The notes under the pieces were generated by a model. The model did not search any database, was not told the DNA's origin, and saw only the letters and a program-made list of their open reading frames with translations. DNA of 64,000 bases. It comes from JAMQPK01 sp963782595 (GTDB lineage Bacteria > Acidobacteriota > Vicinamibacteria > Vicinamibacterales > JAMQPK01). A program made the translations under genes and the position numbers. Below are positions 45,531 through 53,878 of the stretch, piece after piece. The stretch covers positions 1 through 64,000 of the forward strand of contig CAWAKJ010000004.1 in NCBI GenBank assembly GCA_963782595.1, in the 5' to 3' direction. Numbering within the stretch: the first letter of the stretch is position 1; each line of letters begins with the position of its first letter.

Positions 45531-46347
45531 CGAGCTACGCGATTCCTGCGACGTGCCGGACGACGTGCGCGTTGCGCTGGCGCGTGTCGGCCACCGGTGT
45601 GGTGCGGTCGGCCGGCGAATTCACTGGCTCACCACCACCGGCTCGACCAACGACGTGGCTGCGCATCTCGCGGAGCGTGGCGCCGAAGAGGGTACGACCG
45701 TCGTCGCCGAGCATCAGACCGCCGGCCGAGGCCGGCATGGCCGGACGTGGTTTTCGCCGCCAGGCGCTGGACTCTACGTGTCTGTGGTTCTGCGGCCCGT
45801 CGGTCCGCTTGCTCGCCGCAATCCGGCCGTGCTGCTGACGCTTGCCAGCGGGGTTGCGGTGGCCGAAGCCGTACGTGCTGTCACCGGGCTGCCTGCCAAG
45901 ATCAAATGGCCGAACGATGTAGTCATCAACGGGCGCAAGCTCGCAGGCATTCTCGCCGAATCGGCGGCGCATGGCGGCACCCTTCAGCACGTTGTGCTCG
46001 GGTTCGGCGTCAATTTGCAGGCGGCCGTGTGTCCGCCGGAGCTCGCATCGCGTCTCACATCGATCCAGGCCGAAACGAGCCGGCCGGCCGATCGCGCGGG
46101 GACGCTCGCGGAAATTCTGGCGGCCATTGCCGAACGCTATGCCGATCTGCGGGCGGGAAGGTTCGATGCTATTCTGGGCGCCTGGCGCCGCCTCGCCTGG
46201 GCGTTGCCGGCCGCACTGGTCGAGTGGGATTCGCCCGGTGGCGTGGTTCGAGGTCGTGCGGAAGACATCGACGAGCACGGCGCGCTGCTCGTGCGGGTGG
46301 ACGGCAGGATCGAACGAATCGTCTCCGGCGAAGTGAAATGGCTGTAA
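45511..46347 (+). CDS. birA: Biotin-protein ligase (BirA, no HTH domain)
   Basis: 278 aa. The biotinyl-AMP loop is TAGRGRHGRTWFSPPGAGLY, the catalytic Lys block is LPAKIKWPNDVVINGRKLAG, ILAES follows, and the C-terminal SH3-like domain ends in GRIERIVSGEVKWL. It attaches biotin to carboxylase carrier protein. The N-terminal DNA-binding repressor domain of the E. coli protein is absent, so it is a class I ligase. The TTG start at 45511 overlaps nadC. With nadC before and coaX after, it is part of a cofactor-related run. Confidence 0.94.
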   Translation: MTSNLPSELRDSCDVPDDVRVALARVGHRCGAVGRRIHWLTTTGSTNDVAAHLAERGAEEGTTVVAEHQTAGRGRHGRTWFSPPGAGLYVSVVLRPVGPLARRNPAVLLTLASGVAVAEAVRAVTGLPAKIKWPNDVVINGRKLAGILAESAAHGGTLQHVVLGFGVNLQAAVCPPELASRLTSIQAETSRPADRAGTLAEILAAIAERYADLRAGRFDAILGAWRRLAWALPAALVEWDSPGGVVRGRAEDIDEHGALLVRVDGRIERIVSGEVKWL

Positions 46348-46357
46348 CGGCGACACC

Positions 46358-47140
46358 ATGCTTCTAGCCATCGACGTCGGCAATACCAACATCGTGCTTG
46401 GCGTGTTCGAGGGGCAGCAGCTCATCGAAAGCTGGCGGCTGGCGACGCTCCGGGAACGCACATCTGACGAGATCGGCATCTGGGTCGCGCAGTTGTTCGA
46501 GCACCGCGCGATCGATACCACCAAGGTCAGCGGCATCGTCATGGGGTCGGTCGTGCCGCCGCTGACCGGCACCTTCATGAAGATGGCCCAACGGTATTTC
46601 GGGATGACACCGCTGAATGTCGACAGCAGTGTCGATACCGGCATGCCGATCCTGTACAAGCATCCGGCCGAGGTGGGGGCCGACCGCATTCTGAACAGCG
46701 TCGCCGGCTACCGCCTCTACGGGCGCGAGCGCCGGTGTCCGCTCGTGGTCGTCGACTTTGGTACCGCCACGACATTCGACGCGATATCGGAGAAGGGGGA
46801 ATATCTGGGCGGCGTCATATGTCCAGGCATGCAGATTTCGGCCGATGCGCTCTTCCAGCGCGCCGCGCGCCTGCCTCGCGTGGACATGCGAAAGCCGTGC
46901 GAAGTGATCGGCCGCACGACGGTCGGCGCCATCGAGTCCGGTTTGTACTACGGCTACATCGGTCTCGTGGATGGCGTGGTGCGCCGGATGCGCAGCGAGC
47001 TCGGCGACAATACGGCCTGCATCGCGACGGGCGGGCTCGCAGGCATTATCGCGCCGGAGGTCGATCTCATCGAGCACGTCGATCCCGACCTGACGCTTCA
47101 CGGCCTGCGGATGGTATGGGAAAGAAACAGGCCGCGTTGA
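46358..47140 (+). CDS. coaX: Type III pantothenate kinase
   Basis: 260-aa enzyme for the first step of coenzyme A synthesis. ASKHA-type motifs: MLLAIDVGNTNIVLGVFEGQ at the start, GADRILNSVAGYRLYG in the centre (GADR is the type III signature), VVDFGTATTFDAISEKGEYL (PHOSPHATE-2) and IATGGLAGII near the end. The birA-coaX order is one of the most conserved neighbourhoods for this gene. A GC-rich repeat word overlaps the end of the gene. Confidence 0.96.
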   Translation: MLLAIDVGNTNIVLGVFEGQQLIESWRLATLRERTSDEIGIWVAQLFEHRAIDTTKVSGIVMGSVVPPLTGTFMKMAQRYFGMTPLNVDSSVDTGMPILYKHPAEVGADRILNSVAGYRLYGRERRCPLVVVDFGTATTFDAISEKGEYLGGVICPGMQISADALFQRAARLPRVDMRKPCEVIGRTTVGAIESGLYYGYIGLVDGVVRRMRSELGDNTACIATGGLAGIIAPEVDLIEHVDPDLTLHGLRMVWERNRPR

Positions 47141-47157
47141 GCGGGGCGAGGGGCCCC
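47139..47157 (+). repeat. GC-rich word repeated at 47978
   Basis: GAGCGGGGCGAGGGGCCCC; the same 19 bases recur at 47978-47996, 839 bp away. Confidence 0.7.
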
Positions 47158-47169
47158 TGCGCATGAACA

Positions 47170-47871
47170 ATGACGACCTCCGACGAGTATTGCCGCGAAA
47201 TCGAAGCCTATCTCTGCCGTAAGAACGACGGGCACCTCATCAGAATCGTCGGTCCTTCCTTTGAGCGCGTGCGCAGCTGGGCGGCACAGGGCATCCCTTT
47301 CAAGATCGCCTGCCAGGGCATCGATACGTACTTCGTGCGGTATTACGCGAAAGGCACGCGCCGGCGGCCGGTGCAGATTGACTTCTGTGAGAACGACATT
47401 CTCGACGCGTTCGACGCCTGGCGCCGGGCGATCGGCGTGCGACTCCCCGGCGCGGACGCCTCGACCGAGACGACGCGACGGAAGCGAAGTCTGCCTGAGC
47501 ACCTCGATCGCATATGCGAGCGGGTGACCAACCGTCGGGCGGGGATGACCCCTTTGCCTCCCGAGTTCGACTCGGTTCTTGAAACAATCACCCGAGAAGC
47601 GGCGGCGTTCCGCGACATGCCAGGGCCCATCAGAGGCGACACCCGCGATCGTGTGATAGCCCGGCTCGTGCAACTCGACCGCATGATGCTCGACGCCGCA
47701 CGAGCGCAACTGGCTCCTGCCGACGAGCAAGCCATGCGCTCGGACGCCGTTGCGCAGCTGCTCCCTTTCCGCGATCGCATGCCGGACGAGGCGTATCAGC
47801 GCGCGATTGAATCGGCCATCGACCGGCTCGTTCGCGAGCACGAGCAGTTGCCGACGCTTGCATTCGACTGA
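47170..47871 (+). CDS. Hypothetical protein (233 aa)
   Basis: I do not recognise a named family. The N-terminal 90 residues are ordered, with IEAYLCRKNDGHLIRIVGPS, RSWAAQGIPFKIACQGIDTY and PVQIDFCENDILDAFDAWRR. The rest is helical and charged, with repeats of Arg/Asp/Glu, PFRDRMPDEAYQRAIESAID and a final LVREHEQLPTLAFD. No signal peptide, membrane helix or catalytic motif is clear. The ATG follows coaX after 29 bp, on the same strand, and the next gene begins after a repeat block. It might assist the preceding cofactor genes or be independent; sequence alone does not say. Confidence 0.7.
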   Translation: MTTSDEYCREIEAYLCRKNDGHLIRIVGPSFERVRSWAAQGIPFKIACQGIDTYFVRYYAKGTRRRPVQIDFCENDILDAFDAWRRAIGVRLPGADASTETTRRKRSLPEHLDRICERVTNRRAGMTPLPPEFDSVLETITREAAAFRDMPGPIRGDTRDRVIARLVQLDRMMLDAARAQLAPADEQAMRSDAVAQLLPFRDRMPDEAYQRAIESAIDRLVREHEQLPTLAFD

Positions 47872-47905
47872 TGCAGTCCGGCAAACTCCTTTTTTCATGT
47901 CTCAA

Positions 47906-47996
47906 CGCAAAGACGCCAAGACGCAAGTGAGACGCGGAGCGGCGGAGGGCACAGGGGCCCCGCAAGCGGAGCGTCTGGAGCGGGGCGAGGGGCCCC
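47906..47996 (+). repeat. Composite repeat: 8-mer array plus GC-rich inverted words
   Basis: CGCAAAGA and CGCCAAGA 8-mers at 47906-47921, then CAGGGGCCCCGC and, in opposite sense, GCGGGGCGAGGGGCCCC ending at 47996. The 8-mer is the same family as CCTCTGCG at 49693 read from the other strand. Confidence 0.7.
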
Positions 47997-48007
47997 CGCG
48001 ACTAAAC

Positions 48008-49318
48008 ATGACAGGTGAGGAAATCGTCGCGCTCTCGAAGAAGCACACCATCTTCGATTGGGTTGCCCAGGAGACCGTCGATCCTCTTCCCGTAGCGCGC
48101 GCGAAGGGCATCTACTTCTGGACGCCCGACGGCAGGCGCTTCATCGACTTCAATAGCCAGTTGATGTGCGTCAACATCGGTCACGGCGACCCCCGGGTCG
48201 TCGCCGCGATTCAGAAGCAGGCTGCCGAACTGACCTACGTCACGAGCTCCATGACGACCGAACCGCGTGCGCGACTCGGCGCGAAGCTCGCGGAGATTGC
48301 GCCGGGCGACATCGACGTGTTCTTTTTCACCAATGGCGGGGCCGAAGCAAACGAAAACGCAATCAGGATTGCACGCGCGTACACCGGCCGTCAGAAGATT
48401 GTCTCTTTCTATCGGTCCTATCATGGTGCCACTGCCGGTGCGATGGCGGCGACAGGAGAGCCGCGGAGCTGGTGGCAGGCTCCGCTGCCCGGGTTCGTCC
48501 ATGTACTCAGTCCGTATCACGGTCTGGCGCGTGGAATGGACACGTCGGATAAGGCGCTGCGGTACCTCGACGAAGTGATTCAGCTCGAGGGACCGCAGTC
48601 GGTTGCGGGCATCATCCTGGAGCCGGTGACCGGAACCAACGGCGTTGTGATTCCTCCAGATGGATATCTTCAGGGCGTGCGCGCCCTATGCGACAAGTAC
48701 GGGATCGTGATGATTGCCGATGAAGTGATGACGGGCTTCGGTCGCACCGGCACATGGTTCGCGGTGAATCACTGGGGCGTCGTACCCGACATCCTCACGA
48801 TGGCCAAAGGGATCACGAGCGCCTACGTGCCGCTGGGTGCCGTTGGCATGCGGCAGAAACTTGCCGACGCGTTCGCGCACGCACCCTTTCCGAGCGGGCT
48901 CACTTACAGTGGCCATACGCTGGCCTGCGCTGCCGCCCTCGCCACTATTGCCGTATACGAGGCGGACGATCTCATCGACAGGGCGCGTCAGACCGGGAAA
49001 GTGATGGCTGGGTTGCTTGCCGATCTCGCGGCGCGTCATCCCTCTGTGGGCGCGGTCCGCTCCATCGGCCTGTTCGGTGTCGTCGAGCTCGTGCGCAACC
49101 GAAAGACGCTCGAACCGATGGCGCCGTTCAACGGCACCTCGCCAGAGATGACGGCGCTGGGCCGCTTCTTCAGAGAGGCGGGCCTGTTCACGTTTGTCCG
49201 CTGGAACTACTTCTTCACGAATCCGCCGCTCTGCATCACGGAATCCGAGCTGCGCGAGGCCTTCGATATCCTCGACCGCGGACTGTCGATGACCGACGAG
49301 GCCGTGACAAGCACCTAG
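48008..49318 (+). CDS. Class III aminotransferase (436 aa)
   Basis: PLP-dependent omega-type aminotransferase. Blocks: FINF-like DGRRFIDFNSQLMCVNIGHG, FFTNGGAEANENAIRIARAY, SFYRSYHGATAGAMAATGEP, the cofactor Asp in GIVMIADEVMTGFGRTGTWF and the Schiff-base Lys in ILTMAKGITSAYVPLGAV. WQAPLPGFVHVLSPYHGLAR resembles taurine/beta-alanine or aspartate-family acceptors, so the substrate is unclear. The ATG at 48008 is where conservation starts; the frame is open upstream only because of the composite repeat, which would add a Arg/Gly-rich tail. Confidence 0.9.
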   Translation: MTGEEIVALSKKHTIFDWVAQETVDPLPVARAKGIYFWTPDGRRFIDFNSQLMCVNIGHGDPRVVAAIQKQAAELTYVTSSMTTEPRARLGAKLAEIAPGDIDVFFFTNGGAEANENAIRIARAYTGRQKIVSFYRSYHGATAGAMAATGEPRSWWQAPLPGFVHVLSPYHGLARGMDTSDKALRYLDEVIQLEGPQSVAGIILEPVTGTNGVVIPPDGYLQGVRALCDKYGIVMIADEVMTGFGRTGTWFAVNHWGVVPDILTMAKGITSAYVPLGAVGMRQKLADAFAHAPFPSGLTYSGHTLACAAALATIAVYEADDLIDRARQTGKVMAGLLADLAARHPSVGAVRSIGLFGVVELVRNRKTLEPMAPFNGTSPEMTALGRFFREAGLFTFVRWNYFFTNPPLCITESELREAFDILDRGLSMTDEAVTST

Positions 49319-49818
49319 GAAGTGGTTTCAATACCTAGGACAAACAGGAGCTCAGGAGATCAAGAGGCTGAACCGCGGTCTTCTGATCGGTGTAGTCCGA
49401 CGCAGAGGCGCCGAGACGCCGAGACAAGACCACAAAAGAGGAACACGACGACGCGACGAGCTCGACGAAACGCCGTTGCAGCGTGATGCCCTCTGTGGGT
49501 CCGGAAGCGGGCTCTGTCGGAGGCATCGACTTCGTGGGCCGCGAACGCGGCCCACGCGCGAAGAGGGAGACCGCCGAATACAAGAGCGGCAGGATTCGGC
49601 CTCTTGATATTCGACGGTCTTCCTCTTCGCGCGCGCCAACGGCGCGAAGTCGATGTAGATCTCCTTTCCTCTGTGTAACGATCAGCGTGCCTTCTCTGCG
49701 CCTCTGCGCCTCTGCGCCTCCGCGGCTCTGCGTCGAAACCCGACATCCAGCGTTCAAGGCTTGGCGGCTTTGCGTCTTTGCGATGAGACGATAGGTCGTG
49801 CGTCGTGAAAATGCAGTG
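49319..49818. repeat. 500-bp non-coding region rich in short-period repeats
   Basis: No protein gene is supported. Contents in order: CAGGAGCTCAGGAGATCAAG at about 49346; 8-mers CGCAGAGG, CGCCGAGA, CGCCGAGA (49401-49424); a 21-base word at 49441-49461 also at 33795; a 132-bp multi-stem element (49524-49655); five 8-mers of the CCTCTGCG type (49693-49732); and GCTTGGCG, GCTTTGCG, TCTTTGCG (49759-49782), which are the complementary sense of the first 8-mers. Confidence 0.75.
49524..49655. repeat. 132-bp structured element with nested inverted repeats
   Basis: Outer arms CATCGACTTCG (49524-49534) and CGAAGTCGATG (49645-49655) are exact reverse complements. A second level is CGCGAAGAGGGAGACCGCCG (49557-49576), continuing AATA, against TATTCGACGGTCTTCCTCTT (49609-49628), continuing CGCG, with two mismatches. 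Each flank also has its own small palindrome (GTGGGCCGCGAACGCGGCCC, then AC; and GCGCGCCAACGGCGCG), so a three-way cruciform can form. Confidence 0.7.
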
Positions 49819-51075
49819 TTACGTACTTAACACAGCCAAGGTCTCTACATGGGCGGTATTCGGAAACAGGTCGAAGGCTTCGATATGGTCGAGCTTGTAG
49901 CCGACTTCCGCCAGCCTCTTCGCATCGCGAGCGAGGGTTGCGGGGTCGCATGACACGTACACCACTCGCGGCGCCCGCAAACCAATCACGCCGGACAACG
50001 CTTCGCGTGACAGGCCGGTGCGCGGCGGATCGAGAACGATCGTGTCCGGCCGTCGCACACGTGGCCGCTCCAGGTAGGTTTCCACAGACATGCGCTCGAC
50101 GTGAATGGCATGGCTGTACGGTGCGGCGTTCGACTCGAGATCGCGCGAGCTCGAGCGATCGCCCTCCACGGCGACGATGTGATGCCGCTCTCGCGCAGCC
50201 AGCGAGACGGCGAACAAGCCAACGCCGGCATACAACTCCGTCACCGTTCCCTCCGGCACGTGCTGCAGCACTCGATCGACAAGCTGCGGCAACAAAAACC
50301 GATTGCCTTGAAAGAAGGATTGAACGTGATGGGTCAACTCGACGAGGCGATCGCCAACGGGAATTCTGTCGGTGACAAAGGGCGAGCCGTACGCCACCGT
50401 CAGGTTGGTGTCGCCGTGTTGGGCGAGCATGAGCCCCGAGATGCCTTCGACCGGTTTGTCGTGAGGGGTCGTCGTGTCCAGACGTTCCAGTTCCACGAGC
50501 ACCGCTCGCTCATTTGCGGCGATGTTTTCCACGATTTCGCACGACTGGATGGTGTGTGATCTGAACGCTGCGCGCAGCGCCTCCAGTGCCGCGATGGATG
50601 CAGGCAGAAGCTGGCGCGTCGGTCCGGCATCGCAGAGCTGATGTGTGCCTTCGCGGAAAAACCCGAGCCTGCCGTTCGCTCCGTGCAGCCGCGCCCGCAT
50701 TCGATACCCGTGCTCCTCGGAGGCCAGCACGGGTACCGGACCGGGAAGTCGCACCTTTGCGATGCGCTCGAATGCGTCCCGGACAACGTCGGATTTCAAC
50801 GTCAGTTGCCGTTGGTACGACACGTGTGCGTAGAGAGAGCCGCCGCATGCCCAGTCCACGTCAGCGGAGCGGCGGTCCTCGCTCGGATCGAGCACTTCAA
50901 TCATGCCGGCGAACGCGACCTGTTTGCTGACTCGTTCCACGCGCGCGCGCACGCGTTCGCCCGGGATGGCGCCGGCAACCAGGACCACCTGGCCCTCATG
51001 GCGAGCCAGCATCCGGCCTCCGGTGACAGGTTTCTCGATTGTGAGGGTGATTTCAGCGGCGGGTTGCAGGGACAT
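49819..51075 (-). CDS. TrmA/RumA-family class I SAM RNA methyltransferase
   Basis: 418-aa enzyme that makes 5-methyluridine-type modifications in rRNA or tRNA. The N-terminal TRAM domain is ITLTIEKPVTGGRMLARHEG, the SAM site is VTELYAGVGLFAVSLAARER, and the catalytic Cys is in RVVYVSCDPATLARDAKRL with the substrate motif IVLDPPRTGLSREALSG. The N-terminal iron-sulfur cysteine cluster of E. coli RumA is not intact: only CGG at about residue 77 is present. Whether it methylates 23S rRNA or tRNA cannot be decided here. It is the last gene of a minus-strand group with a REP-like palindrome upstream. Confidence 0.9.
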   Translation of the reverse strand: MSLQPAAEITLTIEKPVTGGRMLARHEGQVVLVAGAIPGERVRARVERVSKQVAFAGMIEVLDPSEDRRSADVDWACGGSLYAHVSYQRQLTLKSDVVRDAFERIAKVRLPGPVPVLASEEHGYRMRARLHGANGRLGFFREGTHQLCDAGPTRQLLPASIAALEALRAAFRSHTIQSCEIVENIAANERAVLVELERLDTTTPHDKPVEGISGLMLAQHGDTNLTVAYGSPFVTDRIPVGDRLVELTHHVQSFFQGNRFLLPQLVDRVLQHVPEGTVTELYAGVGLFAVSLAARERHHIVAVEGDRSSSRDLESNAAPYSHAIHVERMSVETYLERPRVRRPDTIVLDPPRTGLSREALSGVIGLRAPRVVYVSCDPATLARDAKRLAEVGYKLDHIEAFDLFPNTAHVETLAVLST

Positions 51076-51095
51076 GATGCGTGCGCGCGACGGTC

Positions 51096-51138
51096 CCGGC
51101 TGTCCGCCTTCGCCAAGGCTACGGCGGGAAGCCGGACA
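51096..51138 (-). repeat. REP-like palindromic element (copy 2)
   Basis: CCGGCT at 51096-51101 pairs with AGCCGG at 51130-51135, and TGTCCG with CGGACA at 51133-51138. The 25-base core 51104-51128 is identical to 30825-30849. It lies between the methyltransferase start and the amidotransferase stop. Confidence 0.8.
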
Positions 51139-51825
51139 CTACGTCCCGACGGTTTCGGCCGCTTTCACGAATTCCTCGAACAGCGAGCGGAATTCCCCGG
51201 TGCGCCAGAAATTTTCGGGATGCCATTGAACGCCGATACAGAAGGGCGCGCCGGCCCGCTCGATGGCTTCGACGACCCCGTCTGGGGCAGTGGCGGCGAC
51301 GCTGAAACCAGCGGCAGTGCGCGCCACTGCCTGGTGGTGGCGGCTGTTGACCTGCAGGACATCGCCACTATCTACGAGTTGTTCGCGCATGACGCGCGAC
51401 AAGGCCGAGCCTGGCGTCACCCAGACCTCGTGCGCGATGGCGAAGGACGGCGAATCGACCTGATGGCCCAGCGCCTCGTCCAGTTCCGTCGGAATGTCCT
51501 GAATCAGGGTCCCGCCCGCCGCGATGTTCACCACCTGCAAGCCCCGGCAGACGGCGAGGAGCGGGGTATTCTCTGCCAGCGCCAGCTTGGCGAGCGCCAG
51601 CTCGTAGGCATCGCGCGCGGCATCGGGTTCCTTTGTGTTAGGGTGTCGGGTTTTGTCGTAATGCGCCGGATCCACGTCGCCACCGCCCGTGAAGAGGATG
51701 CCATCGAGGCCTTCGAGCGAAGGAGACGCATCCACCGTCAACACGCGAGGTTCGCCGCCGGCGCGTCGAACGGATTCGACGTAGTCGGTCAGCCGGTTCG
51801 ACGGAGTGATGCCGATAACAGCCAT
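51139..51825 (-). CDS. Class I glutamine-amidotransferase-like hydrolase (peptidase C26, PuuD-like)
   Basis: 228 aa. Blocks: LDGILFTGGGDVDPAHYDKT, the nucleophile in TPLLAVCRGLQVVNIAAGG, LQVNSRHHQAVARTAAGFSV and the catalytic His-x-Glu in GVQWHPENFW. PuuD-type enzymes hydrolyse gamma-glutamyl-gamma-aminobutyrate or related gamma-glutamyl compounds, though no putrescine-degradation genes lie here. Slightly shorter than E. coli PuuD (254 aa). The ATG overlaps the argS stop (TAATG), so the two are translationally coupled, as if the small gene hitch-hikes on argS. Confidence 0.88.
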   Translation of the reverse strand: MAVIGITPSNRLTDYVESVRRAGGEPRVLTVDASPSLEGLDGILFTGGGDVDPAHYDKTRHPNTKEPDAARDAYELALAKLALAENTPLLAVCRGLQVVNIAAGGTLIQDIPTELDEALGHQVDSPSFAIAHEVWVTPGSALSRVMREQLVDSGDVLQVNSRHHQAVARTAAGFSVAATAPDGVVEAIERAGAPFCIGVQWHPENFWRTGEFRSLFEEFVKAAETVGT

Positions 51826-53873
51826 TACATTCTCGGTGGCACCGCAATTCCCATGAGGTCGAGCGCCCGCGTCAGCTGCGCCCGGAAATACGCCACGCCG
51901 GCGGCGCGCCAGAGCCGGGCGTCGGCCTGTTCCTCATTGAGGATCGGGTACCGGTGATAGAAGGCGTTGAACATCTGAGCGAGCCCGAACGCGTACTTCG
52001 CGAGCACCGAAAATTCCAGGGTCCGGACGACTTGCTCGACAATTTCGTCGAGCCGCGAGGCTTCGAGGATGAGTGCCCAGAGATCGTGGCTTCCTCCCTC
52101 GCCCGCGAGCTCGGCGGGGGAGATGGCGCCCAGCCGGTCGAAGACGGCCGCCTCGTCGAGGCCGCCGCGCTCGCGCAGCTTGGCAAAGATGTTCTGGGCG
52201 CGAACGACAGCATACTGTAGATATGGTCCGCTTTCACCCTCGAACGCAAGTGCTTCGTCGATATCGAAGGCAATGATCTTGGTGCGCGAGTACTTCACCA
52301 TGAAGTAGCGCACCGCGGCGACGGCAATCATCTCGGCGACGCGCCGATGCTCGAGGGCGCTGAACTCGGGGTTGCGCCTCGCCACCTCGGTTTCCGCGCG
52401 CGAAATCAGCGTGTCGATGAGGTCGTCCGCCTTCACCCCCTGACCCTTGCGGCCCGAGACGTCCACCCAGCCGCGCTTGTCGTCGGCCGCATCCGGGGCC
52501 AGGTAGCCGAGCGCCCGCGCGGTCGGGTTGGAGAGAGCAACCATCTCGTACGAGAAATGGGTGGCCTGCTCGGCCTGTTCAGCATACCCGAGCGTGCGCA
52601 GCGCCTGTTTCAGCAGCTTCTGAAGATAGGACTGACGCACATCGATGACGTTGTAGGTGGCGGCCGCATGTCCGAACGGGGGATGCGACGGCTCCCCGGA
52701 CGTTTCCGACGTCGACCACAACACGCTGCCGTTGGGACGCGTCGCAAACTGCCGGTACTGAAAGTCGCGGCCCAGAAGCCCGAGCTTCCAGAACTGATAC
52801 GCGATGTCCTTGCCGACGTAGGTGACAGTGCCATTCGACCGGACGATCACCTTCTCGCGCTCCTCCTCTTCCTCCCCCGGGCCCGGAGCCTGAAGCCCGG
52901 AGCCCGAAGCCGACGCGTCGGCGTCAGCGGGCGCGTCATCATCAATCCGCATCACCCAGCACCCGGCGAGCTTACCTTCCGTCTGAAGGTAGACTGCACC
53001 CTTCTCTTTCAAAATCTCGAAGGCGCGTGCCCAGAACTTCAAACGGAGAATGTGGCCTTCCCACGTCAGCAGGTCGTAGTCCACATTCAGCCGAGCCATG
53101 GTCTGCAGATGGCAGCGAACGATACGGTCGGCGATGAATTCGGCGGCAGCAGACGACTCGTTTCCGCCATGCTCGATGTCGTGCAGCGTGGCGGCGCGAA
53201 TCTTCAGCCGCTCCTTGTCCTCGTCGTACCAATGGGTGGCGCGGGCGTAGAGATCCCAGCAGTAGTAGTCGAAGCGGGTCGAGTCCGCCGTGTGGCGGAT
53301 GTCGTCGAAGGACTTGCGCTCGAGCTCGCGGAACCCGACCACGACGTCCGCGACCTGGACGCCCGTGTCGTCGATATAGTTCTGCACCTCGACGGGGATG
53401 CCGCGAAACCGTTGCACACGTACCAACGTGTCTCCCAGCGCCGCGTTCCGGAGGTGGCCGATGTGTGCAGCCTTGTTGGGATTGATGGCGGTGTGTTCGA
53501 CGATTGTCTTGCCATCGCGCGCTTGGGGTCTGACCCCCGTACCAGTACGGGGGTCAGACCCCAATGGCATGAGTTTCTCGAAAAACGCCACGCGATCGAG
53601 ATAGATGTTCAGGTATCCGTTCGGCGCGGCCTCGACCCGGCTGATCCCTTCGATGGGCCCGAGCGCGCCCGCCAGCTCCTGCGCGATGGCACGGGGCGCC
53701 TTGCGCAGCCGCCGCGCGAGCTCGAACGCGACAGGCGTCGCGAGATCGCCAAGCTCGCGCTTGGGCGGATACTCGATCGGCAACGATGGTAATGCGTCAG
53801 ACGGAAGCTGATACAGGTGTTCGAGCGTGGCCAGCAGCCGTTCCCGCAGGCGTTCGTGAACTGGAAGAATCAT
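51825..53873 (-). CDS. argS: Arginyl-tRNA synthetase with repeat-derived insertions
   Basis: 682 aa, class Ia. The N-terminal Add1 domain precedes AINPNKAAHIGHLRNAALGD (HIGH motif near residue 136). RSNGTVTYVGKDIAYQFWKL and SFEGESG-like FEGESGPYLQYAVVRAQNIF are conserved, as is the DALR anticodon domain near the end (KYAFGLAQMFNAFYHRYPIL). Two segments are not family sequence: residues about 104-117 (GSDPRTGTGVRPQ), encoded by a 42-bp perfect palindrome, and a Ser-Gly-Glu stretch near residue 330 encoded by YGAAGCC-type heptamers. Both keep the frame and fall before or between conserved blocks. It overlaps the next gene by one base. Confidence 0.95.
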   Translation of the reverse strand: MILPVHERLRERLLATLEHLYQLPSDALPSLPIEYPPKRELGDLATPVAFELARRLRKAPRAIAQELAGALGPIEGISRVEAAPNGYLNIYLDRVAFFEKLMPLGSDPRTGTGVRPQARDGKTIVEHTAINPNKAAHIGHLRNAALGDTLVRVQRFRGIPVEVQNYIDDTGVQVADVVVGFRELERKSFDDIRHTADSTRFDYYCWDLYARATHWYDEDKERLKIRAATLHDIEHGGNESSAAAEFIADRIVRCHLQTMARLNVDYDLLTWEGHILRLKFWARAFEILKEKGAVYLQTEGKLAGCWVMRIDDDAPADADASASGSGLQAPGPGEEEEEREKVIVRSNGTVTYVGKDIAYQFWKLGLLGRDFQYRQFATRPNGSVLWSTSETSGEPSHPPFGHAAATYNVIDVRQSYLQKLLKQALRTLGYAEQAEQATHFSYEMVALSNPTARALGYLAPDAADDKRGWVDVSGRKGQGVKADDLIDTLISRAETEVARRNPEFSALEHRRVAEMIAVAAVRYFMVKYSRTKIIAFDIDEALAFEGESGPYLQYAVVRAQNIFAKLRERGGLDEAAVFDRLGAISPAELAGEGGSHDLWALILEASRLDEIVEQVVRTLEFSVLAKYAFGLAQMFNAFYHRYPILNEEQADARLWRAAGVAYFRAQLTRALDLMGIAVPPRM
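52884..52911 (-). repeat. Heptamer array YGAAGCC inside argS
   Basis: Read on the plus strand: CGGAGCC, TGAAGCC, CGGAGCC, CGAAGCC. Same 7-mer family as 25495-25522. Translated in ArgS as a Ser/Gly/Leu-rich insert followed by a Glu run. Confidence 0.85.
53523..53564. repeat. 42-bp perfect palindrome inside argS
   Basis: TTGGGGTCTGACCCCCGTAC (53523-53542) and its exact reverse complement (53545-53564) are separated by two bases. It begins with the GGGGTCTGACCCC word that is typical of a widespread palindromic repeat class. It is in frame and adds residues about 104-117 of ArgS. Confidence 0.92.
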
Positions 53874-53878
53874 GAAGG

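Noticed and set aside
47750..48007. Amino-terminal extension of the aminotransferase
   Set aside because: The extension is the reverse reading of the end of another gene plus repeat DNA; conservation begins at the ATG 48008.
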